Source: Haemonchus contortus (taxonomy: Eukaryota > Nematoda > Chromadorea > Rhabditida > Trichostrongylidae). Taken from it: a DNA stretch of 64,000 nt. The stretch's first letter is position 1. Every line of letters starts with the position of its first letter. Location: the NCBI GenBank assembly GCA_000469685.2, contig LS997567.1, positions 32,533,831-32,597,830 of the forward strand. Direction: 5' to 3'. The position numbers and the translations under genes are program-made. Positions 22,645 through 34,004 of this stretch are shown piece after piece. Below the pieces are notes generated by a model that did not search any database, was not told the DNA's origin, and saw nothing but the letters and a program-made list of their open reading frames with translations.

Positions 22645-22866
22645 TGAAAGCAGTTCGGAGCTCTTGATCTGTGGCTTACCCGACCAAGCGCCCAAACGCG
22701 CTAGTCCAGTTGCGACAGCTCCCAGAAACTTAAACACTAAAAGATCCCAACCGAGAAACCAACCTTCTGCGGTTCCACCAACGTTGCCGTCCCACTCAAC
22801 TTCGTGAACAACAAGGGACCAATGAGACACCATTGACGTCTGTTGGATAAGTGTTGCGCGGTGTTC

Positions 22867-23019
22867 TCAAAGCCCACAATAAGGAATGAATGGCAGAAAT
22901 TTGCGTGTTATGGCAATGCACTCATTTCGGTTGTTCAGCTCGGGATTTCTCTCTCGGATGTGCAACGCTTCCAAGATCTTTCTAGCACCGATCTCATTCT
23001 CGTAGGCTAGGATTTCGCA
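22867..23019 (-). pseudogene. GIY-YIG endonuclease C-terminal fragment (left arm)
   Basis: Fifty intact codons on the minus strand ending FLPFIPYCGL and TGA, with ILAYENEIGARKILE then ALHIRERNPELNNRNECIA. The HIRE...N..LN pattern is the C-terminal part of the GIY-YIG endonuclease of Penelope-like elements, which nicks target DNA for reverse transcription. The reverse transcriptase and the GIY-YIG catalytic core are absent. The frame is undamaged and differs from the other arm by one residue (TRK versus TGK). Confidence 0.7.
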
Positions 23020-23160
23020 TTTAATATCAAAATTCATTTTCTAATTTTATTTCTAGCACCGATCTCATTCTCGTAGGTTAGGATTTTGCATTCAAATCCT
23101 GGCCTACGATAATGAGATCGGTGCTAGAAATAAAATTAGAAAATGAATTTTGATATTAAA

Positions 23161-23313
23161 TGCGAAATCCTAGCCTACGAGAATGAGATCGGTGCTAGAA
23201 AGATCTTGGAAGCGTTGCACATCCGAGAGAGAAATCCCGAGCTGAACAACCGAAATGAGTGCATTGCCATAACAGGCAAATTTCTGCCATTCATTCCTTA
23301 TTGTGGGCTTTGA
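23161..23313 (+). pseudogene. GIY-YIG endonuclease C-terminal fragment (right arm)
   Basis: Mirror copy of the 22867-23019 fragment: fifty codons open to TGA, same residues apart from TGK for TRK. It starts inside the palindrome, so no start codon or upstream domain is present. It is a 5'-truncated retroelement remnant rather than a gene. Confidence 0.7.
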
Positions 23314-23624
23314 GAACACCGCGCAACACTTATCCAACAGATGTCAATGGTGTCTCATTGGTCCCTTGTTGTTCACGAAGTTGAGTGGGACGGCAACGTT
23401 GGTGGAACCGCAGAAGGTTGGTTTCTCGGTTGGGATCTTTTAGTGTTTAAGTTTCTGGGAGCTGTTGCAATTGGACTAGCGCGTTTGGGCGCTTGGTCGG
23501 GTAAGCCACAGATCAGGAGCTCCTAACTGCTTTCAGGTCGTGAAGACGACGATTTGTCGAAACGTAGACCAATAAAGCGTCTTCTCCCATAACAAACCTG
23601 TACGGCAATACAGCATAAAACATT

Positions 23625-24575
23625 ATTACGCATTCGGCCTATTAAGCGATCGAGTTATTAGTGTCATTGACATGCGTACGATCGTACTCTACGATTACAT
23701 GGTGAAAAAACTTCACAAAGCATTTATACACCTGCAGTTTGATTTATTGAACGAAAAGAACGGTGGCACATCCACGTTGATCTGGCCTAAAAAGGTTGTA
23801 CTGCCGCCGCAAGCAGCAACAAAACACTCCTATTTTGGAATATGTCGTTAGACCTACATTTGTGATAAGTTGTCAAGAAAAAGATTCTATTCAACTGTTT
23901 CTCTCGAATACTTTGACCATGCGTTCATTTTGAGGGTTCAACAACAACTGTATTACTGCACTGTTTGCTCTATTTCGAGCACATGTAAATATATACAGAG
24001 GGTATTAAATGACGATAAAGCGACGTACCTAGATGTCGCTATATGTACACAGAAGTACGCCAACAGTATAATGGCCTACATAGGATGAAGATCATGTTTG
24101 AGAATATGTAATATCTATGCAACGTAGAATGAGAACTAATGACACACGTGTAGTTTGTGTTGAATGCCAAGTGATCGACTATCATAAACGAAGAGAACAA
24201 GGGAAAGCCGAGATTTTTTGTAACAAGTACCGGGTACACAGAGCAGAATGGTTATAAACAGTAGAAGTGGAAATGGAAGCATCCTATGGACGAATCACTC
24301 CATCGATAGACAGTGGAAGACGTAAATCAAATCTTTCGCTCTTTCACGAGACGTTTACAGATGGCAAAACTGAAACAGACTGAGTAAAACAACGAATCTA
24401 CTGAACTGGCACACAATTTCCGGACCACTATACATGAATTGATTTGGAAACCTTATGACATAGCTGGATTTTCACCACTTACCTGGCCTGATGCCTACGC
24501 TAAGATCGACCTTCGCAATAAGCCATTTGAGCTCATATTCTTGAGGGATCCTACTTATATAATCGGCTAAGTGTG
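23625..24575. other. unannotated interval
   Basis: AT-rich, without recognised gene, RNA or repeat on either strand. Confidence 0.4.
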
Positions 24576-25140
24576 TCTGTTGGTGTGTTTGTGTGTGTGT
24601 GTGTATGTGTGTGTGTCTGACCGGAAATTCATAACTCCTCTCCCCGTGGACCGAAAGCGTTGAAACTTGATAGGAGTACAGGCGGCAGGATGGGAACACT
24701 TTTAGTGAGTGGCAGGACCGGACTCCGCCTAAAGGGGGCGGGGTTTGTGAGAGATAAATGTTCGAGCAAAAATTCATAACTCACGTCCCCGTGATCCTAG
24801 AGCACTCAAACTCGGTAGGAATACGGGCGGCAGAATAGGAACACTAATGGTGGACGGCAGGGCCAGACTCTGCCCACAATGGGCGGGGTTTGTGCAAAAA
24901 TTCACAACTCCTGTCCCCGTGATCCTAGAGCGTTCAAATTTGGTAGGAGTTGTGGGAACAGGATAAGAACACTCACTATTGATGCAAGAACAGACTCCTC
25001 CCTAATGGGCGGGGTTTGTGCAAACATTCACAACTCCTGTCCCCGTGATCCTAGAACGTTCAAATTTGGTAGGAGTACGGGCGGCAGGATAGGAACACTA
25101 ATAGTGGATGGCAGGACCAGACTCCGCTCACAGTGGGCGC
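24576..25140. repeat. GT tract followed by four diverged 120 bp repeats
   Basis: (GT)n at 24576-24617, then units containing AAATTCATAACTCC, CCCCGTGATCCTAGAGC, GGTAGGAGTACGGGCGGCAG and GGGCGGGGTTTGTGCAAA. The same family recurs at 31520-31770, 40462-40600, 41485-41960 and, reversed, 54190-54540. Confidence 0.85.
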
Positions 25141-25499
25141 AATACCCGATAAAATTGTCAATTTGGCCCTAGAGCGTTCAAAGTATTCCAATTGCACGAA
25201 AATTGCACGGAGGTACGTTTCCTTAGCCGAGCTGTCCCCTTTTTTTCTCCTTAGTGATATTATACGCCGACTGAATAATCGCTTTTGTGGTATTATGCGA
25301 GGTTCTTACCGGACCCAGCGAAGATGGCTTACAGAAAAAATTGCTTCCAATTCGGAAGCTGATGCTGAGTGCGTAGAGCTTTCAAGGAAAATGAGAATCC
25401 GAAGAGTTATTTATGCATAGCAAATTCTAACAGGAAGGAGGATTTTCGAAAATGAAGAGCAACCGATTGACACTTCTAATCGTAGGCGTTAGCGTGGGC
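25141..25499 (+). other. interval with a weak candidate exon
   Basis: After GGACCCAG (ending near 25318) a charged frame RWLTEKIASNSEADAECVEL runs to a stop near 25420. It could be a terminal exon, but no supporting exon is seen. Confidence 0.2.
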
Positions 25500-25824
25500 A
25501 TATGTTGCACGCATTGGCGTGCGTAGCCCAACTGGTAAAGAATAGACCCTTTCGGTGTCACTCAATCCCGTCTGAGCTATGCGTCCTTGCATTCAACTCG
25601 CACTCCGAATCCAGTGGCGTATTGGATGCGTACTTGGTCCACAAAGACTTGCGGTGGCTAGCCAACGCACAAGTCAGTGCTTTAATCCTCCCAGGCGAGT
25701 CGGGTCTAACTGGTCGACCTCAGAGGGATGAAAAGCCTGGTTGGCCTATTCAGATATCGAGCCGGCATTCGAACCAGTGACCTTGTGTGATATTGCACCA
25801 CTTGCCACTGCATCACCTCCGCCA
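25500..25824 (-). mobile_element. tRNA-derived SINE, copy on minus strand
   Basis: Reversed, it starts GGCGGAGGTGATGCAGTGGC (box A-like) with a box B CTGGTTCGAATGCC, then GATATCTGAATAGGCCAACC. It aligns over about 320 bp with 47271-47600. The tail holds a GCGTGCGTAGCCCAACTGGT block also seen, diverged, at 35437 and 63925. Confidence 0.75.
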
Positions 25825-25990
25825 TATTCTCAAAAATTACGAATAAAAATCACTTGAAGCTGAGAGTCTTTGGAAAATTAATCAGAATGTGGGAGTGGGT
25901 GCACTCCAACAAACAATAGTAAATCGGTTATAGAATCGGTTGAAAATGACGCCTTTTTCATAAAGAGCTACGATTCGGCCATCCACTTAC

Positions 25991-26195
25991 CTTCAGCTTC
26001 AATACTTTGGGTGAAGTTGTTATTCCAGACGGAATTACTTTGTTTGGTAGAAAGCATCGTATACAGTAACCCAACAATAATCACCCACGTCCATAAATTG
26101 CGGAAGATCTGCAAATGTAGCCTTGAGGCGAGACTTGTTGAGCCACCAACACTTTGGCACACGATCTGACATCGCCATGTCCTTTTACTTCTCAT
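25991..26195 (-). CDS. first exon of an unidentified membrane-anchored protein
   Basis: A minus-strand frame opens at ATG 26195 and ends at a textbook donor (GAAG followed by GTAAGTGG at 25990), phase 1. It encodes a basic N terminus, the hydrophobic run LWTWVIIVGLLYTML around residues 33-47, then a polar stretch with NNNFT (possible N-glycosylation). This looks like the cytosolic tail, signal anchor and stem of a type II membrane protein such as a Golgi glycosyltransferase, but no catalytic exon is seen. Alternatively the exon begins at the internal CATTTGCAG acceptor. Following exons may be displaced by the SINE at 25.5 kb or lie further left. Confidence 0.45.
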
Positions 26196-26730
26196 TGCAC
26201 CTGGACTGACTGTCCAACATGGACACTGCTGGTGAGAATTAGGTAGTGTTCCCCAACAAATTCTGCAAGTAACAGCGCCTCTGCTTCCCCGAATCTGAAT
26301 TTACAAGGACCAAAACCTTACTCCGTACAGAAGAGGTTTGTCTATGGTGAAGAAGGGTTCTTCGCCGAGAACCTTTACCTCGCAATGCTACACTTCATGC
26401 AAATTTCCTTTTTTTAAGCTTCACTGCGTGACCTCTAAGTTAAGAGGGAAACAAGACCAAGCTTGCTCTCTTAATGATAACACATGACCCTCCATAGCTT
26501 CAGAAACTCACAAAAAAATTGAAGACGCTTGGCTGGACAAATCTCCTTGTCCACTCTATAGTCTTGGCCTTGCACTGCCACAAATTCATTTCCTGAACTA
26601 CTTTCTGAAAGAAATTGTATGCTAACAGCCTGAACCTAAAACCGAAATGCAATCTTCCTCTAGCCAGAAGGTAACGTAGTTGTACAGAAGTCAAATATCC
26701 AAGCGTTGCCGCTACGTTGTAGATAGTGTA
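26196..26730. other. unannotated interval
   Basis: A minus frame near 26480-26580 reads VAVQGQDYRVDKEICPAKRL, which looks protein-like, but I cannot place it in a family or define splice sites. Confidence 0.3.
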
Positions 26731-27993
26731 CAGGGTGGGCCAAAATTATGATTACACAGACATCACATCCCCGAAAACGAATAGAAAGCCAAAAAAGCAA
26801 ACCAATTTCATAAAAGTGTCTATCACTAATCTCTTATCAAAATGGTACATTGAGACTGGGATCTGTTGCTTTCTACTTTCACCCAACCCCACGGACGATG
26901 ATGAACAACATTAGCGGTGGCACGCAGCTAAGGTCATCGAGTTGATCCCAGCTTTTTGCAAGGTATTTTCGAGATTATTTCACTTCATGTTTGGGCTAAC
27001 AGATGCTCTCATCTCAAAGGCTGACCACACTGAGACATCCACGGGATTTAGGTCAGAGCTCCAGAGTGGTCACTGATCGAAGGTTATGAAGTCAGAGAAC
27101 CCCTTTTACGGAATTTTTAGGCAATTTCTGGTCTGCAGTCAGGAGCATCATCTTGTCAATATGTCCGGTTTGAATCGCCAAGGTGTCCTATTGCGCACGT
27201 AGAGATCGAACAGGTCTCCAAATCAACTTTCACTCTTTATTTTACAAAAATAATCGGTGCTCTTGCCTCGGCTGTGACGCTCGCAAAGGATATCGCAGAA
27301 AGTGAGCAAGCCTAGCGCTGCATCACTTCCATTTCTTTCAGCTTTATACAAATCTTGAAGCCCTGCTTATTGGGCACCTTTTTCACTGCGGGCATCTTTC
27401 GCCGGTGAACAGGAATCCCATACAACAATTTTTTATATGAGGCGGGGCAGCTTTGGTGAGCCAACATTTCTCTTCTTTTTAGTCTGCTCACTGGGTAAAT
27501 CACTTTCTGATCGAATAAAGACCTCGTCGCGCAGACGATGCTTCACGATTTTGCGCAGAAAAGTTCACGAGATGTCCATTCATTTAGTCATTTTGGGCTC
27601 AGAATGAATTTCGCTGCTACGCAGACCTTCGCCCTGCTTCATTGAAACTCCCATTAAATATAATCGCAGGCCTCTTATGATTACCACTCCTATCTGTAAT
27701 TGTTCCCAACTCCCGAGAGCGCCTTATGGTTGAATGTAACCCCTGCCTTGTTACATTAATTCGTCTGTAGATGCACCGTGCCAAAAGTGCTTGCAAATCC
27801 AAAGTGACGATTTATTCACGGGGTAATTACGCTTACATTATTTTCAAAATCTACCAAAAGTATAGTATCATCAGGAAGGTAATAATGTAATTTACCTTGT
27901 GAAATAGAAGAAAGCGAACGAATTGCTATGACCTCACAAAAAATCCGTTATGAGCGTCAGCGCGCGCTGTAATCATAATTTTGGCCCACCCTG
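26731..27993 (-). mobile_element. mariner element, decayed
   Basis: Terminal inverted repeats CAGGGTGGGCCAAAATTATG and CATAATTTTGGCCCACCCTG, flanked by TA, 1.26 kb. The transposase lies on the minus strand and is interrupted. Confidence 0.88.
26890..27110 (-). pseudogene. mariner transposase C-terminal fragment
   Basis: On the minus strand: FITFDQWPLWSSDLNPVDVS then VWSAFEMRASVSPN, the DDE C-terminal block (WPxxSPDLNPxDxxxWxxxE) of mariner-like transposases with the catalytic Asp of DLNP retained. A stop follows VSPNMK, and the N-terminal two thirds (27110-27900) is too degraded to read. The copy is related to, but distinct from, the 1.3 kb element. Confidence 0.75.
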
Positions 27994-29540
27994 TATATTG
28001 TATTTGATGAATATGTCTAGAAAAGAACAAAAAAGCAGGGAAATTGAAGGTCCATGGTCCGGAAAATATGTGCCAACCCAATGAAGTCACAACGTAATGA
28101 AGTCGGTTGCATTCGGAAATCCGAAAAAGAGTTCACAGCATTTAAAAGAACTCCTTCATGAGAGCTCTCAAGTTATCGTTATCACAATAACGGCTGGATT
28201 TATAGAATGTTTGCAGATTGAATTCTGTATGTGCTCATCTGACAGAAACCAGTATTATCACCTGTATATCAAGCTGCAGGCTTTTTCGTACAACACAGTG
28301 TTTGATTACAGAACAGAGAATAAGCCATGGAATAGTCGATGACAAGAGTGCTAGACATGTTGGAGACGGAAAAGTTTGGTCTCGTCGTTACGGAGACGAC
28401 TGCTCGTCGCCCTGCTCAACTAAACACAAATTTCGATCTACTGAACAACCAGCTGAACAGCCGCATTCGGGCGGTTGTATTCAATCAGCCAAAATGGTCA
28501 CATGGGAAATAAAGAAGAAGCAGAGTCCGTGGGGCTTGAAGAATACCATTCTCTAGCGAACAACCATTAGACCACCAGTGCACTCGCAGATCGGCTCGTG
28601 AAACGCTAGCTTTCAACGAATGATTCGAAACAGGTGTACTTTTGCACACCGCGACGGATTCTGACACTTCGGTGATTACGGCTTTGCATAAGGGTAGTGG
28701 GCTTGACGATATAGTCCGCGTGGTCGAAGCCTCTCCCACGTGCCTGGGGTGCAGGCAGAGGTCAAAAGCAGTTCGAATGACCGTTCCTGCGTTGCCTCAC
28801 ACAGTGACATATTTCCTATCGAGCGAGAAGGTGGCTGCAAGGCGTCGAGCGTGACTTACTTCATTACATGGAAGCTAGTGGGACGATTACATAGTTGAGA
28901 CCGAAAGATTCCTATTACGTAGAGGGTGGTCTGGATCTACAAGGTTTTAACAGACTAAGGCCTATAACCTCTGGAAGATCTTCGGAGGCACTGACACGAA
29001 AGGGCTGGGTTTGAGGCCGCCAGGTTTTGATGCGAGAGTCGAGGACCTCATCGCGGAAGCTTGTCCCAATATATTATATTTAAATCTGAAAGATGAATGC
29101 CTGACCATAATAAACAAACTGTACCGAGCCATGTGGTCTCCCACTATTATCGACTTCAAGTTGAGGGACAGTTCAGAAGAAACCCACCCACTGTGAAAGA
29201 TCCACCGCTATAAATTTGAGCCAAGTTACCTGTCGTGAATTAAGAGACCGGTCTAGGTATCTATAGTCTATGCTTGAACGAAGCTGAGGTTTAAGGTTTT
29301 GACTGTTATGAACCTCACCTCAGGTATCGATATGCTATGCCGAAATTCATTGTGAATCGAACATAATTACTTCTGAGCGATGCACCATCTAGTTGTAAAG
29401 GAGCTCTCTCGTTACGCCGAAGCTGGTCTACTCTTTTTTCATAAAACATCTACTTATCTAATGCTTCACTTGATTTGCCAGTGAAGAGAAGTTTAATAAC
29501 CATGTAACTGTGGAAGGAAACCCAGATTAATCGATAGTTT
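27994..29540. other. unannotated interval with protein-like frames
   Basis: Plus-strand frames at 28642-28854 and 29011-29196 (GFDARVEDLIAEACPNILYL) are protein-like and may belong to one decayed retroelement. No motif is decisive. Confidence 0.3.
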
Positions 29541-30678
29541 TGAATGCAGATCACGAAAATGGAAATTGAAATTGCAAAGTGGTCTTCCCAAAAAGTTATG
29601 GGAGCTCAAAATTTGCTCGGCAGTAGCGTCAATTGCAAATGCGAACTCGTCGCTTAATATCAATAGTCGACGTGGCGTCGTGGTAGTGGTCTCGCTCCAC
29701 AGCGAAGGATGCGGGCTTGTTCCCCGCCATCGCACAGATTTTTGCACAGTGTTCTTTCGTTCCATGGAACGCTTTCAAAACCTTTTCTGACATTTGTCTA
29801 GGTGAACGTTTTAATTCCGCTTTCATTTGCGCTTGTCGCACCTATTCGAGGAAGATGGTTCTGCACGTTAATTGCATGACTCTGTTTTATTTTAAACGGC
29901 AACAAACATTCTACAGAAAAATGCCGAGAGATGTATAAGCTGTCTTTTAGGAATTTAACGCTGATGGAAAACCTGAAAAAGTTCGAAGACAAAATAGTCG
30001 TCTCAAGATTGTACAATATCGCCAGGGGTGACACAAAAGGCCCGGTTTTTTCCGCATACCCAGCTGCGTACCGAGGATATTTCAAAAAATTCGAAAAACA
30101 TAAAAACGTATGGTCTCTCTGGATTATAATAAAGTCCGTGTTGTTTACCATAGAGATTTTAACCTCTGATTGTTTTGTCCCCGGTTGTAGAGAAGCAGCA
30201 TGTATAAGTGAGCGGTTTTTGAATAACTATTATGCCTCACACATTTTTTTAGGTTTTTCCATCAATGTTGAGTTCCTCGCAAGCATCTTATACATTTCTG
30301 GCATCTTTCTGCTGAATGTTTCTTGAAATTCAAAATAAAACAGAGTCACAGAATTAACGTGGAGATCCATCCTTTTTTGAATATGTGCGACAAGCGCAAG
30401 TGAACGCAGAAATAAAACGTTCACAAGAAGAAATGTCAGTAAAGGTTCTGAAAGCCTTTATTGGAACGAAAGAACACAGTGAAAAAATCTGGACGACGAC
30501 GAGAAGCAAACCCACATCCTCCGCCTGCGAAGAGAGACCATTTCCACGACGCCACATCGACGCTTGATATCGAAAGGAGTTCCCATTTACAGTAGAAACC
30601 ACTACCAAGCAAATTTCGGGCCCTCATCACTTTTTTAGAAAAGCTATTTTGCAGTTTTAAGCTTCGCATTCATATAAA
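29541..30678. mobile_element. palindromic element with a tRNA-like head on each arm
   Basis: Left arm about 29541-29975 and right arm about 30243-30678 are diverged inverted copies around a 270 bp spacer. Each contains a tRNA-like segment: GTGGCGTCGTGGTAGTGG (box A-like) then GCGGGCTTGTTCCCCGCC (box B-like) near 29676-29745, and its counterpart reversed near 30490-30565. Same architecture as 60633-62080. Confidence 0.65.
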
Positions 30679-30964
30679 CTGCATACGAGACGCTATAGCT
30701 TTATAGCCCCACATTAAGTTCCACGGGTTAAATAAACTGCCCTCCTTGGTTAATGGTATTTTCTATCCAGTGGAACCAAGAAACTGGGTGTGTGGCACTA
30801 TGCTCGATCTGCGTTACTGCACGAGATGTTCCGTTAGATTGTACTACTCGTCTTACTGCGCAGCATGCCGTTCGAGCATAGAGCCCATGAACCCGAATAA
30901 ATGGAATAGGCTGACACATTCGCAGGGTAAAATCTGCTAATAAGAATCAAATAATTCGAAGCAC
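30679..30964. other. unannotated interval
   Basis: Cysteine-containing plus frame 30746-30940 (CGTMLDLRYCTRCSVRLYY) without a family match; its reverse frame is equally open. No assignment. Confidence 0.25.
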
Positions 30965-31243
30965 TCATTCAGTTTCAAATAAAGTCCCACTCGAAGGGGG
31001 AATCAGTAAATTCACCAACCCGATCGCTGCTCCGATTACAAACGTGACAATGTTCGACACGACGAAGCCAACTACGACATGGAGTGGCATCGACTTCGGT
31101 TCAACGTCGTATGCAAACACCATCGTAAGCTCAGGTTCCGGTGAATTAGGCGGTGTTGTGAGATTCGAGCCGTATTGCTTCATATGGACACATCTAGTAA
31201 TGGCACTGATAACAAACAACATATAGACCAAGTTACGAAACAA
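30965..31243 (-). CDS. small membrane protein exon, unknown function
   Basis: A minus-strand frame of 92 codons preceded by the acceptor-like TTGCCTTAG, so either it continues an upstream exon or translation starts at ATG 31222 (MLFVISAITRCVHMKQ). A hydrophobic N terminus (LVYMLFVISAITRC) looks like a signal peptide. A polar, proline-rich segment (SNLTTPPNSPEPEL, one N-glycosylation sequon) follows, then a long hydrophobic segment (VVVGFVVSNIVTFVIGAAIG and LVNLLI) near residues 56-80, then a short polar tail. The layout suggests a small single-pass membrane protein. No family recognised. It overlaps a shorter opposite-strand frame that lacks such features. Confidence 0.45.
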   Translation of the reverse strand: MFRNLVYMLFVISAITRCVHMKQYGSNLTTPPNSPEPELTMVFAYDVEPKSMPLHVVVGFVVSNIVTFVIGAAIGLVNLLIPPSSGTLFETE

Positions 31244-31519
31244 CTAAGGCAAGCGATCATTTAGCCTAATATTCATGGAATCTCCCTTCTCACTTCTAAA
31301 CAGCTCAAACAAATGTTAGTACGACAGAAAACGACAGAAAATATAAAGCGACTTGCAAACTCATTGACACTTCTTATGAACGACGGTGTCCTTAATATAA
31401 ATGAACCTCAAAAGTCCGTCTGTTTGATGGTTTGTCTGTCTGTTTGTCTGTATGACTGTTTGTAGCCATTTAGATGGCACCATCAAATCGAACTGGAGCG
31501 CCTAAGGAGGCAGGCGTAC

Positions 31520-31770
31520 GTAAAAAAATTTATTTTGACCTGGGGCGCTCACATTTGATCGAGGTGCAGGCGGCAAGAGAGGGAAACTGATGGCAGGGCA
31601 CGTATAGACTCCACCTACTGGGGGGGGGGGGGGGGCTTGCGCAAAATTTGTTAATTTGAACCTGGGAAGGTCACGTTTGGTGGAGATGCAGGTGGCAGGA
31701 TGGGAGGACCAATCGCGGGCGGCAGGAATGGAGTCCGTAGAGAGGGGCAAGGGGAGTAGGGAATCCACAA
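31520..31770. repeat. two diverged units of the 120 bp repeat, with a G homopolymer
   Basis: Units with GATCGAGGTGCAGGCGGCAAG and GGCAGGATGGGAGGACC, separated by a run of about 16 G near 31621-31636. Preceded by TCTG-like simple sequence at 31415-31460. Confidence 0.7.
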
Positions 31771-33467
31771 TCGACAATTATGTAATTCATAACTTGGCTC
31801 CCTTCACACGTGTAGCTTTCATGTGTGGTAGGGATGCACTGACCCGGTGGGTATATCCTGCTGTGGGCCACTACATCGATATACTATATCAATCTATTGT
31901 GTAATTGACCGCTCAACCGCAATTTTGTTTCATTTAGTCGTACAGTGTCCTAAGTCATAAAAAGTGGGAGAGATGGAGTAGGACAGTAGTTATAAACACC
32001 ATCGATAATAGAACCGAATTTGACCAGTGTATTTTTGTACTTGCACTCGATGCATGGCTGCTGCTAACTACTCATCTTTTCGAGAACAAAGGGAAGGCTA
32101 ATCAGGGAGGCATTTCAAGCACAACATGAGAAGGAATAGAGCTCGCCATTGTTCAAGCGATCCGACTGTCTTTTACAACTCCCATGAACCTGTCCGTAGA
32201 GAGTTTTACCGTTCAGCCAGGTTCGGGGGTTTTCTTCCCTTAGCCTTATCACTGCAGAGCACTCGTTTTCAAAAATAAAGATTTGTGTAGAACCTCTGCT
32301 CTTCATGGTTATTGTGAATTTTGCGCAAGATTTCATTGCACAATATAATGTTCACCAATATCATCGATTGGTATTTTACCAAGTGCCTGCTTCGACAGCG
32401 TATAAATAAAAGAAGTGCAAAGAAGTTCCCATTCCATCTTCGGTGAAGTGCAGGTATTCCACAGTGGTAACGGGATTAATAAGAAACCAAGTGATTCCAA
32501 GACCCTTTCTTGATTTTTAGAATTGTCTCGATTAAGATATGAACGCATAAACGAATGTGGATGGTCGCCAAGTGCAGTTTGCTAGGAATGAGGGCTCTCT
32601 ATAGACGGCTTATGACGTTGTTAGTTAGGGTGAGACAACGGTTTTCTCGATTTTCAGAAAGTGGATGATTTCTGTGTTGCTAAGACGATAACGTTATCTG
32701 CAAAGAAATTCACTTATTAGAAGTCACGAAACGCGCATGGCATCGTACGCAGGTGGTAAAAGAATGCGGAAGAGGACAATGTAAGAACAGAAATGATGGA
32801 AACAAAAAACTAACAAACCAAAAAAGAGGTTAGAGCGTGTTATTCATACGGAGATAGCATATTACGGTGTAAATTATGGAAAATAACCGGTTTGAGGTAT
32901 CCTTCGGATAATCTTATTCTCTTTGCGAATGCCCTTAAAAAAGTTTCTTGCAACGCATGCCTAAGTAGGTGAGTCGATCTTTCTATGAGACGGAATAGTC
33001 ATTTGAAAGCAAAACACTGTATCAAACTTAACAGAGGTCAAGAATATGAGAGAAACCAAAAATTCCCTTTTTCACCAAGGATATCATACACCCGCGTATT
33101 CTCTCAAGATTATTCCACTCCTTACTATGCATATCCTGCTCTAATCAGAACTTTTCGGAAGATATCTAAAAAAATTACGGAGCAACAGAGATTCAAACAT
33201 ACTTTGGTGGATACGCTTCTGGCCTGCTGCTCCAATCCCATATCCAATCGGTGTTCTTCCCTGACGACAACATATCTCTGACAAGCCGGTATTTCACCTG
33301 TTCGAGGTTGTCAAACTCGACATGTGGTGACTGAACGGAGACGGGACTGGAAATGGCATAGAGTATATGAAGTATAGAAGAACACTCTGACCAAGATGAC
33401 ATAATAAATATTCCTCACTGCATATTACACGCTCGCCTCTACCCGCCTGTATTCCTGCCTGCCTGCC
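31771..33467. other. unannotated interval
   Basis: Minus frames at 32115-32336 and 32333-32548 and a plus frame at 32985-33281 have no recognisable domain. No repeat structure seen. Confidence 0.35.

Positions 33468-34004
<537 letters not shown>

Larger units (their letters stand above)
22556..23624. mobile_element. head-to-head pair of Penelope-like element 3' ends
   Basis: A near-perfect inverted repeat: left arm 22556 to about 23089, right arm about 23094-23624, almost no spacer. Each arm encodes the C-terminal GIY-YIG tail of a Penelope-like retroelement reading outward, followed by a 300 bp 3' region. Each arm also holds a duplicated block starting TCTAGCACCGATCTCATTCT. Penelope elements characteristically integrate with inverted partial copies. 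Confidence 0.75.
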
